DNA of 27,721 nucleotides from an uncultured Eubacteriales bacterium (GTDB lineage: Bacteria; Bacillota; Clostridia; Oscillospirales; Acutalibacteraceae). The stretch's first letter is position 1. The number at the start of each line of letters is the position of its first letter. Below, in pieces: positions 1 through 7,393 of the stretch. The stretch lies in NCBI GenBank assembly GCA_900322105.1, contig ONYV01000012.1, positions 1,726 through 29,446 on the forward strand. The letters are read 5' to 3'. The position numbers and the translations under genes are program-made. The notes under the pieces were generated by a model, which saw only the letters and a program-made list of their open reading frames with translations, had not been told where the DNA came from and ran no database searches.

Positions 1-429
1 AGAAACCGCGGCGAAGACGGCATCTGCAGCGGCGATGACTTCACCCGTACCAAGCGTCAGAGAAATGTTATCGGCATCATTATTGACGATCTGAAAGGGT
101 CTGATGTTCCGACGCTTTTATCTGTGATCTATGAGATCGGTCCGCTCATCACTACCAATATCAAGACCTCCGAGATCACCTCTTTGGCAGGCGATATGCC
201 GTCTTATCTGAAATACCCGATCGTTTCAGAAGCCGCTCCTCGTGTCAGCGGCATCGGCTCTGTGTTCAGCTTCTCGGATGAATATCGTCCTGTCTACATT
301 GACGGCGTTTTCTCCTCCGTTATCCTCATCAACGACTGGAACGATTTCCGTCAGCAAATCGCTGAATTTTTGTACGAAGAACAGGTCGTGCGTCATGATA
401 CAGCGGAAAGCACCGTTTCGGGCGAATGA
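1..429 (+). CDS. LCP (LytR-CpsA-Psr) family protein, C-terminal part
   Basis: The open frame enters from the left edge in frame 1 and stops at TGA 427-429, so only the last 142 residues are visible. The first visible residues contain an R-N-R-G stretch and then FTRTKRQRNVI. This is the conserved arginine-rich stretch of LCP proteins (R..D..R..RQ), followed by the helical region ending in TNIKTSEITSLA that is typical of the end of the LCP domain. LCP enzymes transfer undecaprenyl-linked anionic polymers (teichoic acid or capsule) to peptidoglycan outside the membrane. The membrane anchor and catalytic pocket must lie upstream. A GTG at 124 is in frame but is internal, because conserved domain sequence precedes it. 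A bidirectional terminator follows 28 bp after the stop. Family assignment is fairly sure; the exact substrate is unknown. Confidence 0.8.
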   Translation, partial: RNRGEDGICSGDDFTRTKRQRNVIGIIIDDLKGSDVPTLLSVIYEIGPLITTNIKTSEITSLAGDMPSYLKYPIVSEAAPRVSGIGSVFSFSDEYRPVYIDGVFSSVILINDWNDFRQQIAEFLYEEQVVRHDTAESTVSGE

Positions 430-457
430 CCCGTTCGCAAAACGACACACATACAAA

Positions 458-502
458 AAAGACTGATGAACCAATTGCGGTCTCATCAGTCTTTATGTTT
501 TT
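458..502. terminator. Bidirectional Rho-independent terminator
   Basis: A perfect 12-bp inverted repeat (AAAGACTGATGA at 458-469, TCATCAGTCTTT at 483-494) surrounds a 13-nt loop. On the plus strand it is followed by ATGTTTTT. On the minus strand the stem runs into six T (455-460 as A). It lies between the convergent LCP gene and the histidine phosphatase gene and can end both transcripts. Confidence 0.85.
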
Positions 503-583
503 CCTTATCAAACAAAGTCGGTTTTCAAACGGTCAGCCCTTTCCCTCATCATACAGGATAGGACGTACCACACGTCTGCATCA

Positions 584-1219
584 TTAGAATTCCTCTTCTG
601 ACTTTGGCGCAAAGGGTACGGTATCGAACACCTCCGCCACACGGTCTCTCATCCAGAGCATGGGTGTGATCCTGAGGGCAAAGCCATAGCCGTTGTCCAT
701 CCTCCAGCGGTAACTTTCCGCCTGCGGAATGCCGTACATCGAAAGCAGCGTCATGATCACACCGCCGTGTGTTATGACCGCCGCACTTTTTGTATTGCGT
801 GCAGACATCTCTTCCACGATACGTTCAAATCCACGGCTGATCCTTGCGGCGAACTGTTTTCCGCTTTCCCCTTTTGGAGGCGGCGTCTTGTCGGAATTTT
901 GCAGCCACTGCGCAAAGACAGGATCGCCTGCCAGGTCGGCTGCGCTCTTTCCCTCCCATTCGCCGAAATTGCATTCACTGAGTGCGCCGACGATCCTGAC
1001 ATCTCTGCCCGGATACAGTATCGAGCAGGTCTCGATACAGCGCAGCAGCGGACTGGTATAGATCTCTTCCGCATTCGGATAGCCGAACTGTTCAGCGATC
1101 TCTTTGAGTGTCTGCCGTCCGCGGTTTGACAAATGAACATCTGTCTGTCCGATATACCGTCCCTTATTTGTTTCCTCTACCGCGCCGTGGCGGATCAAAT
1201 AAATCGTGTATGACTGCAT
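584..1219 (-). CDS. Histidine phosphatase family protein (CobC/GpmB-like)
   Basis: This 211-residue protein has the complete phosphoglycerate-mutase-like phosphatase core. The RHG motif is at residues 10-12 with the phospho-accepting His11. Arg60 lies in SPLLRC, the acid Glu82 precedes the NFGEWEG motif, and the second catalytic His151 is in THGG. The length and the GEWEG motif fit the alpha-ribazole-phosphatase/GpmB branch, which dephosphorylates small phospho-metabolites. No cobalamin genes are nearby, so the substrate cannot be named. The ATG at 1219 is preceded by a GGAAG ribosome binding site. It appears monocistronic and converges on the LCP gene across the shared terminator. No convincing promoter was found upstream. 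Confidence 0.85.
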   Translation of the reverse strand: MQSYTIYLIRHGAVEETNKGRYIGQTDVHLSNRGRQTLKEIAEQFGYPNAEEIYTSPLLRCIETCSILYPGRDVRIVGALSECNFGEWEGKSAADLAGDPVFAQWLQNSDKTPPPKGESGKQFAARISRGFERIVEEMSARNTKSAAVITHGGVIMTLLSMYGIPQAESYRWRMDNGYGFALRITPMLWMRDRVAEVFDTVPFAPKSEEEF

Positions 1220-1352
1220 TGTTTTCTTCCTTTACTTTTTTATAATAATGATAAGATGCGTCACGAACCGAAATTGGCGCACCCATAGAAAAGATATACA
1301 GAAAAGATAAATAAAACAGCGTATTTTGTACATAAGAAAACCAAAAAAAAAC

Positions 1353-1381
1353 TTTACAAATTGTTTTGAATGGTATATAAT
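1353..1381 (+). promoter_or_regulatory. Sigma-A type promoter of the XRE regulator
   Basis: TTTACA (1353-1358) and TATAAT (1376-1381) are separated by exactly 17 nt. The predicted start lies about 110 nt upstream of the regulator ATG, leaving an untranslated leader of roughly that length. The surrounding 1220-1501 region is A+T-rich and otherwise has no recognisable gene. Confidence 0.7.
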
Positions 1382-1501
1382 TTACATACTGTTTATTTTG
1401 ATCGATATGGTCGACTTATGCCCTTTTTTCAGAAAGCACAGTCACACCTTTCGTTATCACTATAATATCTTTTGTAATTTTTGTCAAGAGGGAGGTGCAT
1501 T

Positions 1502-2206
1502 ATGGAAAACGATTTTCCAAGGATCGTAACGCTGCTTCGCAAGGAGCGGGGGCTTAGTCAGAAACAGGCGGCTCTTGAGCTTGGCGTATCGCAGGCGCTG
1601 CTGTCCCATTACGAAAAGGGCATCCGTGAATGCGGTCTTGATTTTCTTGTGAAGATCGCAGATTACTATCAGGTCTCCTGCGACTATCTTCTCGGACGCA
1701 GCTTAGAGCGCAGCAGTTCACCTGCGCAGGATAATGCACAAAGCCCTGTTGCTGTTCCATCCGACAACAGTAAGGACGAAACCTGCAAATCTGCCGCTTT
1801 GATCGCCATGAACAAAAAGCTCGCCCTCAATTCCTTACAGATCATTTTCAGTCTTTTGGAAGAGATCGACCACAAAGGACTTGCTTCCGAGCTGTCATCC
1901 TATCTGATGGTCACGATCTATAAAATGTTCCGTTCGGTCTATTCTGCGAATTTCAAGAATCCGCAGGCGATGTTCTCTGTGATACCGGAACTGTACGCAG
2001 GACTTTCCACAGCGCTGCAAAACATCGAGGAATCCAACATCAACTGTCTGTCTCTCGGCAAACCTGTCGGCAAGACTCCCGGCATCGAAACAAACGCTGT
2101 TCCCTATCTTTCTCCTGACGCTATCTCCAAAAAATATCCTGAATATGCGCCGTCCCTTTACAACCTCATTCGGGACACTGAGGACAGGATCAAAAAGATA
2201 CTCTGA
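1502..2206 (+). CDS. XRE-family helix-turn-helix transcriptional regulator
   Basis: The 234-residue protein starts with a classic Cro/C1-type HTH at about residues 7-65 (LLRKERGLSQKQAALELGVS, then QALLSHYEKG), including the DYLLG ending common in this family. A polar Ser/Pro/Asp-rich linker follows (about 68-95), then a helical C-terminal region of about 140 residues that I do not recognise. The start was chosen at 1502 because AGAGGGAGGT at 1487-1496 is correctly spaced; the in-frame extension to 1481 would overlap that site. The gene has its own promoter and terminator, so it is a single-gene unit. DNA target and ligand are unknown. The HTH call is firm; the role is not. Confidence 0.88.
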   Translation: MENDFPRIVTLLRKERGLSQKQAALELGVSQALLSHYEKGIRECGLDFLVKIADYYQVSCDYLLGRSLERSSSPAQDNAQSPVAVPSDNSKDETCKSAALIAMNKKLALNSLQIIFSLLEEIDHKGLASELSSYLMVTIYKMFRSVYSANFKNPQAMFSVIPELYAGLSTALQNIEESNINCLSLGKPVGKTPGIETNAVPYLSPDAISKKYPEYAPSLYNLIRDTEDRIKKIL

Positions 2207-2241
2207 AAAGCCGCTTCCATTATAAAGGATACGGCTTTTTT
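2206..2241 (+). terminator. Rho-independent terminator of the XRE gene
   Basis: AAAAGCCG (2206-2213) pairs with CGGCTTTT (2232-2239) and runs into a T tract. The stem begins in the last base of the stop codon. A short inner TCC/GGA pairing extends it. Confidence 0.75.
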
Positions 2242-2254
2242 GTTGCCTTAAGCA

Positions 2255-2293
2255 AAAAATACCGTCCGCTGACATTCAAAGTGCAGCGAACGG
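2255..2293 (-). terminator. Terminator of the CobW-like/TIGR03943 gene
   Basis: A 10-bp stem with one mismatch (2262-2271 with 2284-2293) and a 12-nt loop is followed on the minus strand by TATTTTTTGC. It sits about 90 bp downstream of the stop of the gene at 2385-3338. Confidence 0.7.
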
Positions 2294-2323
2294 CGTTTGT
2301 TTTTGTTGGCGTTTGTTTTTGTT
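2292..2323. repeat. Perfect 16-bp tandem duplication
   Basis: GGCGTTTGTTTTTGTT occurs twice back to back (2292-2307, 2308-2323), overlapping the end of the terminator stem. It looks like a replication-slippage duplication in non-coding DNA. Confidence 0.8.
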
Positions 2324-2384
2324 AAGGAATTCATATTAGACGGCAGCATTTGAGATACACATACACGCACCCTCTGACAAGGGA

Positions 2385-3338
2385 TTATGAAAAATATACG
2401 GTCTCTTCTTCAGGCTTCACTGCCGTTTTCACTTCGGTCACATACAGCATCGGACCTGTTTCACCGCCAAAAAGCGGATCACGCTCTGCCTTGATCTTTG
2501 CGGTGACGGTGTACCAGCCTTTGTTGGCAAGCGTTGAGGACTGATCCCATTTGCACAGGAAACCGACATAGCGGATATCCTCCACACAGCAGGTCATGGC
2601 AAACCGTCCGCCGACAAAGGTATTTGACGGCAGCTTGGGATTACGCGCCACCAGCGCCTTATACTGCACCGTTTTTCCGTCATAATCCTGCGGTTTGTCC
2701 ATTGCGTCCAAATACAGCAGTCCGAAATCCTCGTCCTTTACTTCGATCACGGGCGCATTTACATCGAACGGCAGCGGATCAACGATCTGATCGTTTTCCA
2801 CTGAACCGTCTTTGTACTCATACAGGATATTGGCGCGGCGGTTGATAGCACGGACGATGGTATGCAGCTTCATTTTGTCGATAGAGGCATCATAACGGTT
2901 AAAAAAGACGACCTCTGTTGCGCTGATCTTATCGTACACAAGCTGACGCATATTGCTGTTATACATATCGAATGTTCCTGAGTCCGCCGTCATCATGATC
3001 TGGAAGATCTGCCAGTTTTTCGGCAGCACCTGCGCTAAATCACTGAGCAGCCACATTCCGTTGTATTCGATCATGACCCTTTCAGCGCGCGCTTTTTTGG
3101 CGGCCTTTGACAGAAAATCTTCCGTCAGCTCGTCCTTGTCCTCTACCGTAACGATCGTGACATTTCGTCCGCCCGTATATTTGGAAGTGTCAAGTTCCTC
3201 CTCGCCTTCCTCACAGAGTACGACAAGGGTCTTTTCTCCTGTCATAAATTCTCTGTCACAGAGGTTTTCATGCATAAATCTTGTTTTGCCGCTGTCTAAA
3301 AAGCCCAAAAACAGATAGACAGGAATTATTTTTTCCAT
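2385..3338 (-). CDS. CobW-like P-loop protein with TIGR03943-like C-terminal domain
   Basis: This 317-residue protein begins with a CobW/UreG-type P-loop, GFLDSGKT (residues 12-19), in the same position as in the adjacent CobW gene, but it lacks the CxCC metal site of that family. The C-terminal 110 residues (from about GKTVQYKA) contain FVGGRFAMTCCVEDI, then GFLCKW and WYTVTAKI. This resembles the C-terminal domain of TIGR03943/YcgQ-like (DUF1980) proteins, which partner a permease. I infer a nucleotide-dependent metal-handling or permease-partner role. ATG 3338 is used; the next gene upstream (3376-4488) ends 37 bp away, so the two are probably co-transcribed. The P-loop call is firm and the C-terminal call moderate. 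No permease gene is present beside it in the window. Confidence 0.7.
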   Translation of the reverse strand: MEKIIPVYLFLGFLDSGKTRFMHENLCDREFMTGEKTLVVLCEEGEEELDTSKYTGGRNVTIVTVEDKDELTEDFLSKAAKKARAERVMIEYNGMWLLSDLAQVLPKNWQIFQIMMTADSGTFDMYNSNMRQLVYDKISATEVVFFNRYDASIDKMKLHTIVRAINRRANILYEYKDGSVENDQIVDPLPFDVNAPVIEVKDEDFGLLYLDAMDKPQDYDGKTVQYKALVARNPKLPSNTFVGGRFAMTCCVEDIRYVGFLCKWDQSSTLANKGWYTVTAKIKAERDPLFGGETGPMLYVTEVKTAVKPEEETVYFS

Positions 3339-3375
3339 GACTCGTTCACTCCGTTTCCTATTCTTTCGTTCCGAT

Positions 3376-4488
3376 TCAGAACAGCTTTGACAGCGCTTCT
3401 TCGTTCAGCTTAGAGCCGATCACGCAGATCCTGCCTGTATAGTCTGCGCTGCCGCTGCGAACATCCGATTCCTCGGGAACATAGTCAAAGTGGATCCAGC
3501 TTCCGTCCTCGGCAGGAAGAATACCCTTTGCGCGCAGTACCATGCCGTAAGTTTCACTGTCCTCCAGCGCTTTCAGAATGGCTTCTACGCCCTCTTTGGT
3601 GTATTTCTTAGCCGTTTCTTTGCCCCAGCTGGTAAACACATCATCCGCATGGTGATGGTGATGATGATGGTGATGTTCATGCTCATCCTCGTCATGATCG
3701 TGGTGATGGTGATGCTCGTGTTCATCCTCGTCATGATCGTGGTGATGGTGATGTTCATGCTCATCCTCGTCATGATCGTGGTGGTGATGTTCGTGTTCGT
3801 CCTCGTCATGATCGTGGTGATGGTGGTGATGGTGACACTCACAGTCGGGGTCGTCACATTCTTCTTCATATACCACATCATCCACCGTCAGGAGTGCCTT
3901 GCCTTCGGTAGCGGCAAGGATCTGTGCGCCCGTCAGTTCATCCCAAGGTGTGGTTACGATTGCTGCCTTTTGGTTATGTTCTCTTAAAAGGGTGAGCGCC
4001 TGATCTAATTTCTCATCAGAAACATTCTGCGTTCTGCTGAGAATGATGGTGCTGGCGCTTTCGATCTGATTATTATAAAACTCTCCGAAATTCTTCATAT
4101 AGATCTTACACTTGGAAGCATCCGCTACTGTGATAAAACTGTTCAGCACGACTTCATCGCTTGCCACCGTTTTAACAGCGTTGATAACATCCGACAGTTT
4201 GCCCACACCTGACGGTTCGATAATGATCCTGTCAGGATGATACTGCTCCAGCACCTGATTGAGCGCCTTTCTGAAATCACCGACCAGAGAACAGCAGATA
4301 CAGCCTGAATTCATCTCATTGATCTGTATGCCTGCTTCTTTCAGAAATCCGCCGTCAATGCCGATCTCTCCGAATTCATTTTCGATCAGAACGAGCTGTT
4401 CGTTCTGATAACCTTCTTTGATGAGCTTTTTGATGAGCGTTGTCTTGCCTGCGCCTAAAAAGCCCGAAAAAATGTCGATCTTTGTCAT
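3376..4488 (-). CDS. CobW/ZNG1-family metallochaperone GTPase with His-rich tract
   Basis: A 370-residue GTPase of the COG0523 family, which loads metals such as zinc onto client proteins. Residues 9-17 hold the Walker A motif GFLGAGKTT. Residues 63-66 are CICC, the conserved CxCC metal site in the GTPase domain. EPSGVGK follows near residue 92. Residues about 219-281 are an extreme His/Asp/Glu tract of four HDHDEDEHEH-type repeats ending in nine His, bordered by CDDPDCEC; this is a plausible metal store. The C-terminal CobW domain continues to the stop. The start is ATG 4488, because AGGAAGAG lies 7 nt upstream and the protein then begins MTKIDIFSGF as in homologues. The in-frame ATG 4548 adds 20 unrelated residues. 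Zinc is the likeliest metal by family, but nickel or cobalt is not excluded. Confidence 0.9.
   Translation of the reverse strand: MTKIDIFSGFLGAGKTTLIKKLIKEGYQNEQLVLIENEFGEIGIDGGFLKEAGIQINEMNSGCICCSLVGDFRKALNQVLEQYHPDRIIIEPSGVGKLSDVINAVKTVASDEVVLNSFITVADASKCKIYMKNFGEFYNNQIESASTIILSRTQNVSDEKLDQALTLLREHNQKAAIVTTPWDELTGAQILAATEGKALLTVDDVVYEEECDDPDCECHHHHHHHDHDEDEHEHHHHDHDEDEHEHHHHHDHDEDEHEHHHHHDHDEDEHEHHHHHHHHHADDVFTSWGKETAKKYTKEGVEAILKALEDSETYGMVLRAKGILPAEDGSWIHFDYVPEESDVRSGSADYTGRICVIGSKLNEEALSKLF
3670..3836 (-). repeat. In-gene tandem repeats encoding His/Asp/Glu units
   Basis: Four near-identical units spaced 39, 39 and 36 bp (CCTCGTCATGATCGTGGTG on the plus strand, starting at 3687, 3726, 3765 and 3801) encode HDHDEDEHEHHH(H). 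All unit lengths are multiples of three, so copy-number change would keep the reading frame. Confidence 0.85.
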
Positions 4489-4564
4489 AACCGATCTCTT
4501 CCTTTCCATTTTCTGTAAACTCGGTAAACTTACTGTGACTTTCAGCATTTTACGTCCGTCCTAT

Positions 4565-4593
4565 ATTATATACCATTTATCCCGAAATTTCAA
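4565..4593 (-). promoter_or_regulatory. Promoter of the CobW operon
   Basis: Read on the minus strand: TTGAAA (4588-4593), 17-nt spacer, TATAAT (4565-4570). Transcription would begin near 4558, giving a leader of about 70 nt before ATG 4488. The leader contains GTTTACCGAGTTTAC, a short direct repeat near 4520 that could be an operator. No canonical Zur box was recognised. Confidence 0.75.
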
Positions 4594-4664
4594 TGCCGGA
4601 GATACGCTTTGTTTCGGGCAATAGTACCTGTAATGCACCATCATTTCTTTTTTCGTTCATCCTA

Positions 4665-5312
4665 TCATACCTCATGATCCGCAAAAAGCGTTTCGCACTC
4701 TTTCATCAGCTCGTCAGGCTGAAAGATGATCGGCGGCTGCTCATTTTCTGCATAGTATGACAAGATATAGTCGGGATATGCTTTTGTGTGAATATGCGCC
4801 ATTTCAGGAAGCGCTGACGTAATGCCCGAAAATGCCCGTGACATTCCCTCTCCTGTCAGTTTGGAAAAGCATTCTTTTCTTGTCCAGTATTTCAAAAAGC
4901 AGGTGTCGGGGTCGCTGTCCTGAAGGATAATACGCTGTTCTTCATCCGAACAGACTCTTTTCATGACGTTGTTTTTCAGTTTGCGGCGGTCTGTCAGATC
5001 AAGGGAGGTATTGCGATCGGACACGATACAGCCGAGAGCAGTCTTGCAATGACTGATGTTAAAATGAATGTGCGTATCATTTTTCAGAAACGGCTTGTCA
5101 TGCTCACCGAATGTGAAGATCGGTTGTTCCCTGATGCCGTACTCACGGTACAAAGCAACTCTCAGCAGCAGATAAGCGCCGCACCCGTCTGCTTTGTCGT
5201 GCAGTGAACCATACGCTCCGATCTTCTCCCTGCGCTGCAAACTCAGGAATCTCATGCCGCCGTCCAGAAAGTCTTCCCCCAGACCCATCGTGTTTTCCAG
5301 CAGATACAGCAT
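4665..5312 (-). CDS. Sfp-type 4'-phosphopantetheinyl transferase superfamily protein
   Basis: A 215-residue protein with the family order of motifs: FNISHC (84-89), a SLDL segment (103-106) where Sfp has GID(I/V)E, and WTRKECFSKLTGEG (143-156). These enzymes move the phosphopantetheine arm of CoA to a Ser of acyl- or peptidyl-carrier proteins. Asp105 and Glu147 match two of the Mg2+ ligands of Sfp, but the third (Glu in D-x-E) is Thr107, so activity may be altered. The ATG at 5312 has AAAAGGAGA just upstream and a consensus promoter. It is transcribed in the same direction as the metal operon but has its own promoter. No carrier-protein or NRPS/PKS gene is visible nearby. Confidence 0.82.
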   Translation of the reverse strand: MLYLLENTMGLGEDFLDGGMRFLSLQRREKIGAYGSLHDKADGCGAYLLLRVALYREYGIREQPIFTFGEHDKPFLKNDTHIHFNISHCKTALGCIVSDRNTSLDLTDRRKLKNNVMKRVCSDEEQRIILQDSDPDTCFLKYWTRKECFSKLTGEGMSRAFSGITSALPEMAHIHTKAYPDYILSYYAENEQPPIIFQPDELMKECETLFADHEV

Positions 5313-5361
5313 ATACTCACTCTCCTTTTGTATCTGAACTTTCTGCGTTGTGATGTTCTAT

Positions 5362-5390
5362 ATTGTATCAATATCCCTGCAGCTTGTCAA
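5362..5390 (-). promoter_or_regulatory. Promoter of the phosphopantetheinyl transferase gene
   Basis: On the minus strand: TTGACA (5385-5390), 17 nt, TACAAT (5362-5367). The predicted start is about 40 nt before the ATG. Confidence 0.8.
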
Positions 5391-5553
5391 ATCCTTACAA
5401 AACGGCAAGGGACAGACGTCTTCCGAAAAAGCAAGAGCTGTACTCCCTCTCCGACCGATCATGACTGCTGTCACAAAGAGATCTGAGATTTCACCAAAAA
5501 CTCCGTGAATCTTACAATATTGTTACGGAAAGAAAGAAATAGATCATAAAACC
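5391..5553. other. Intergenic stretch between divergent promoters
   Basis: No credible gene is seen between the two outward-facing promoters. It contains one operator-like perfect palindrome, ACAATATTGT (5514-5523), about 30 bp upstream of the -35 of the pseudokinase promoter. Confidence 0.4.
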
Positions 5554-5583
5554 TTGCATTTTGTATGTGGTTTGTGTTATAAT
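5554..5583 (+). promoter_or_regulatory. Promoter of the pseudokinase-PASTA gene
   Basis: TTGCAT (5554-5559), 18-nt spacer, TATAAT (5578-5583). The predicted leader is about 70 nt and contains two mutually exclusive short hairpins: 5600-5604 with 5617-5621, and 5609-5614 with 5638-5643. Confidence 0.7.
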
Positions 5584-5662
5584 CAATTGGATATAACGGC
5601 AGGGAATACCGTACAGCCCTGTCAGGTGATAAAATCAGTACGGAGAATGGCGGAATGATGCT

Positions 5663-7285
5663 ATGGCTCAGCTATGTCTTGGCTGTATGCAAAAAAACAA
5701 CGGAGAAAAGATCTGTCCGATCTGCGGATTTAACCGTGATACGGTGCAGAACGCTCCTTTTATGCCTCTTGGTACAGAGCTTCAGGAGGGTAACTATATT
5801 GTAGGAAAAAAACTCAGCAACAACGCTGAGGGCGCAAAGTATATCGGCTACAGCAAAACGATGGGAACGACGGTTGTCATCAGCGAATTTATGCCGGCAG
5901 GCATCTGCGGCCGTGCCAATGGCAAAAAGAAAGTCGTCATCCGTTCGGGCTATGAAGACCAATATCAGCAGCTCAACGAAGAGTTTCTCAGCTACTATCG
6001 GAACATCGCCCGTCAGAGAGAGTTGACTTCCATCGCTCCGATCTTTGATATTTTCAGCGAAAACGGCGTTTCCTATACCGTTTCCGAGTATTACGATTCC
6101 ATTCCCTTTACAGAATATATCGACCGCCGCAGCGGCAGCATTGACTGGAATACGGCTCGTCCGCTGTTTATGCCGCTGATCACCACTCTGTCGGCGCTTC
6201 ACGCTTCGGGCATCGGTCATTATGCGATCTCACCCGAAAATCTTGTCGTCACAAGCTCCGGAAAGCTCCGTCTGACAGATTTTGCGCTCAAGGAGCTTCG
6301 TCAGACAGGCAGCTTCTTCACACCCGAACTGATGGATGGCTGCGCTGCTCCCGAACAGTATAAGGAGATCGGCGTGCTGGATGAAGCAACAGACGTTTAC
6401 GGCTTTACGGCTACTCTGTTCTATGCGCTCACAGGACGTTTGCCTGAAAACAGCAACGAAAGAAAGGCGGACGGCAAGCTCTCTATCCCGACATCCGTAT
6501 TCAAGCGTCTGCCGCCGCATATCGTTTCTGCGCTTTCGGGCGGCTTGCAGGTACAGAAGCTGAACCGTATCGCAACCTTTGAAGAAATGCGTACACAGCT
6601 TTCCTCTGCGCCGACCGTCAAAGCCATCCAGAACGAAGCGAACCGCAGCGCAATCCAGAGTGAAGTTGCCAAAAACTACACGCCGCGCAAAAAAGACGGC
6701 GTTCCCGGTTTTGTATGGGGGATTCTGACAGTGCTGACCTGTCTGCTCATCCTGCTGGGCGTCGGCATTTACTGGATCACCAACAATCCCGATTCCTTCA
6801 ACAGCTTTATCTCAGGCAAACAGGAAGATACCGAAGAGGATTCTATCCCTGCGGATGTCGATCCCGATTTGGTAACGATCCCCGATCTGGTCGGTCAGCG
6901 TTATGACGATCTTGTCGCAAAGATCGGCACAGGCTCTGACTATGTTCTCATCAAAACAGAAGACGAGATCAGCGATAAATACGAGCAGGGTATGATCAAA
7001 TCCCAGAGTCCCGAACCCGGTCTTACCGCAAAAAAAGGCGTGACGATCGTTGTCACCGTCAGCATGGGATCTGCCGAAAGAGAACTTCCCGCGATCGCAG
7101 GTCAGTCTGTCGAAACGGCAGTACGTGCGCTCAATGCACAGGGCTTTGTTGCATCGGGCATCTATGTATCAAGCGATACCGTAGAAGCCGGCAAGGTCAT
7201 TGGCTACACCAGCCATAATGCAGGCGACAAGGAAAGATACGGCTCTACTGTCGTCATCCAGATCAGCACAGGTCCTGAACCGTGA
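5663..7285 (+). CDS. Zinc-ribbon / Ser-Thr pseudokinase / TM / PASTA protein
   Basis: A 540-residue protein. Residues 5-21 are a zinc ribbon (CLGC...CPIC). Residues about 45-315 have the fold signature of a Hanks-type kinase, but key positions are lost. The glycine loop is poor, the VAIK lysine is Ser74 in TVVIS, and the HRD catalytic Asp is Ala188 in HYAISPEN. The DFG Asp (Asp206 in TDFA) and Asn193 remain. One membrane segment lies near 348-372, followed by two extracellular PASTA repeats (about 402-468 and 472-538) that in related kinases bind muropeptides or lipid II. I infer a catalytically dead cell-wall sensor or scaffold. ATG 5663 was chosen because the zinc ribbon starts immediately; its ribosome binding site is weak. 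The gene is monocistronic. Confidence 0.85.
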   Translation: MAQLCLGCMQKNNGEKICPICGFNRDTVQNAPFMPLGTELQEGNYIVGKKLSNNAEGAKYIGYSKTMGTTVVISEFMPAGICGRANGKKKVVIRSGYEDQYQQLNEEFLSYYRNIARQRELTSIAPIFDIFSENGVSYTVSEYYDSIPFTEYIDRRSGSIDWNTARPLFMPLITTLSALHASGIGHYAISPENLVVTSSGKLRLTDFALKELRQTGSFFTPELMDGCAAPEQYKEIGVLDEATDVYGFTATLFYALTGRLPENSNERKADGKLSIPTSVFKRLPPHIVSALSGGLQVQKLNRIATFEEMRTQLSSAPTVKAIQNEANRSAIQSEVAKNYTPRKKDGVPGFVWGILTVLTCLLILLGVGIYWITNNPDSFNSFISGKQEDTEEDSIPADVDPDLVTIPDLVGQRYDDLVAKIGTGSDYVLIKTEDEISDKYEQGMIKSQSPEPGLTAKKGVTIVVTVSMGSAERELPAIAGQSVETAVRALNAQGFVASGIYVSSDTVEAGKVIGYTSHNAGDKERYGSTVVIQISTGPEP

Positions 7286-7337
7286 TCGTGCAAAGCAGAT
7301 AAAGCCGCTCACACTGTATGATTTATCACACAGTTTC

Positions 7338-7390
7338 AAAAAAACACCGCCCTTATTACTGTTCCATCAGCAATAAGGGCGATTTTATAT
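7338..7390. terminator. Bidirectional terminator between pseudokinase and histidine kinase genes
   Basis: A perfect 10-bp stem (CGCCCTTATT at 7348-7357, AATAAGGGCG at 7372-7381) with a 14-nt loop. It is followed by ATTTTATAT on the plus strand and GTGTTTTTTTG on the minus strand. It separates two convergent genes and ends the redox/two-component operon. Confidence 0.85.
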
Positions 7391-7393
7391 CTG

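Noticed and set aside
3670..3836. CRISPR-like regular repeats
   Set aside because: The units are contiguous, in frame, and encode a His-rich tract; there are no spacers and no cas genes.
3490..3987. Plus-strand open frame rich in Met and Val that looks membrane-like
   Set aside because: It is the antisense of the His/Asp/Glu repeats (His codons read as Met/Val), with no ribosome binding site; the minus-strand CobW gene explains the region.
4489..4548. 20-residue N-terminal extension of the CobW protein
   Set aside because: Unrelated to the family, while ATG 4488 has a well-placed AGGAAGAG site.
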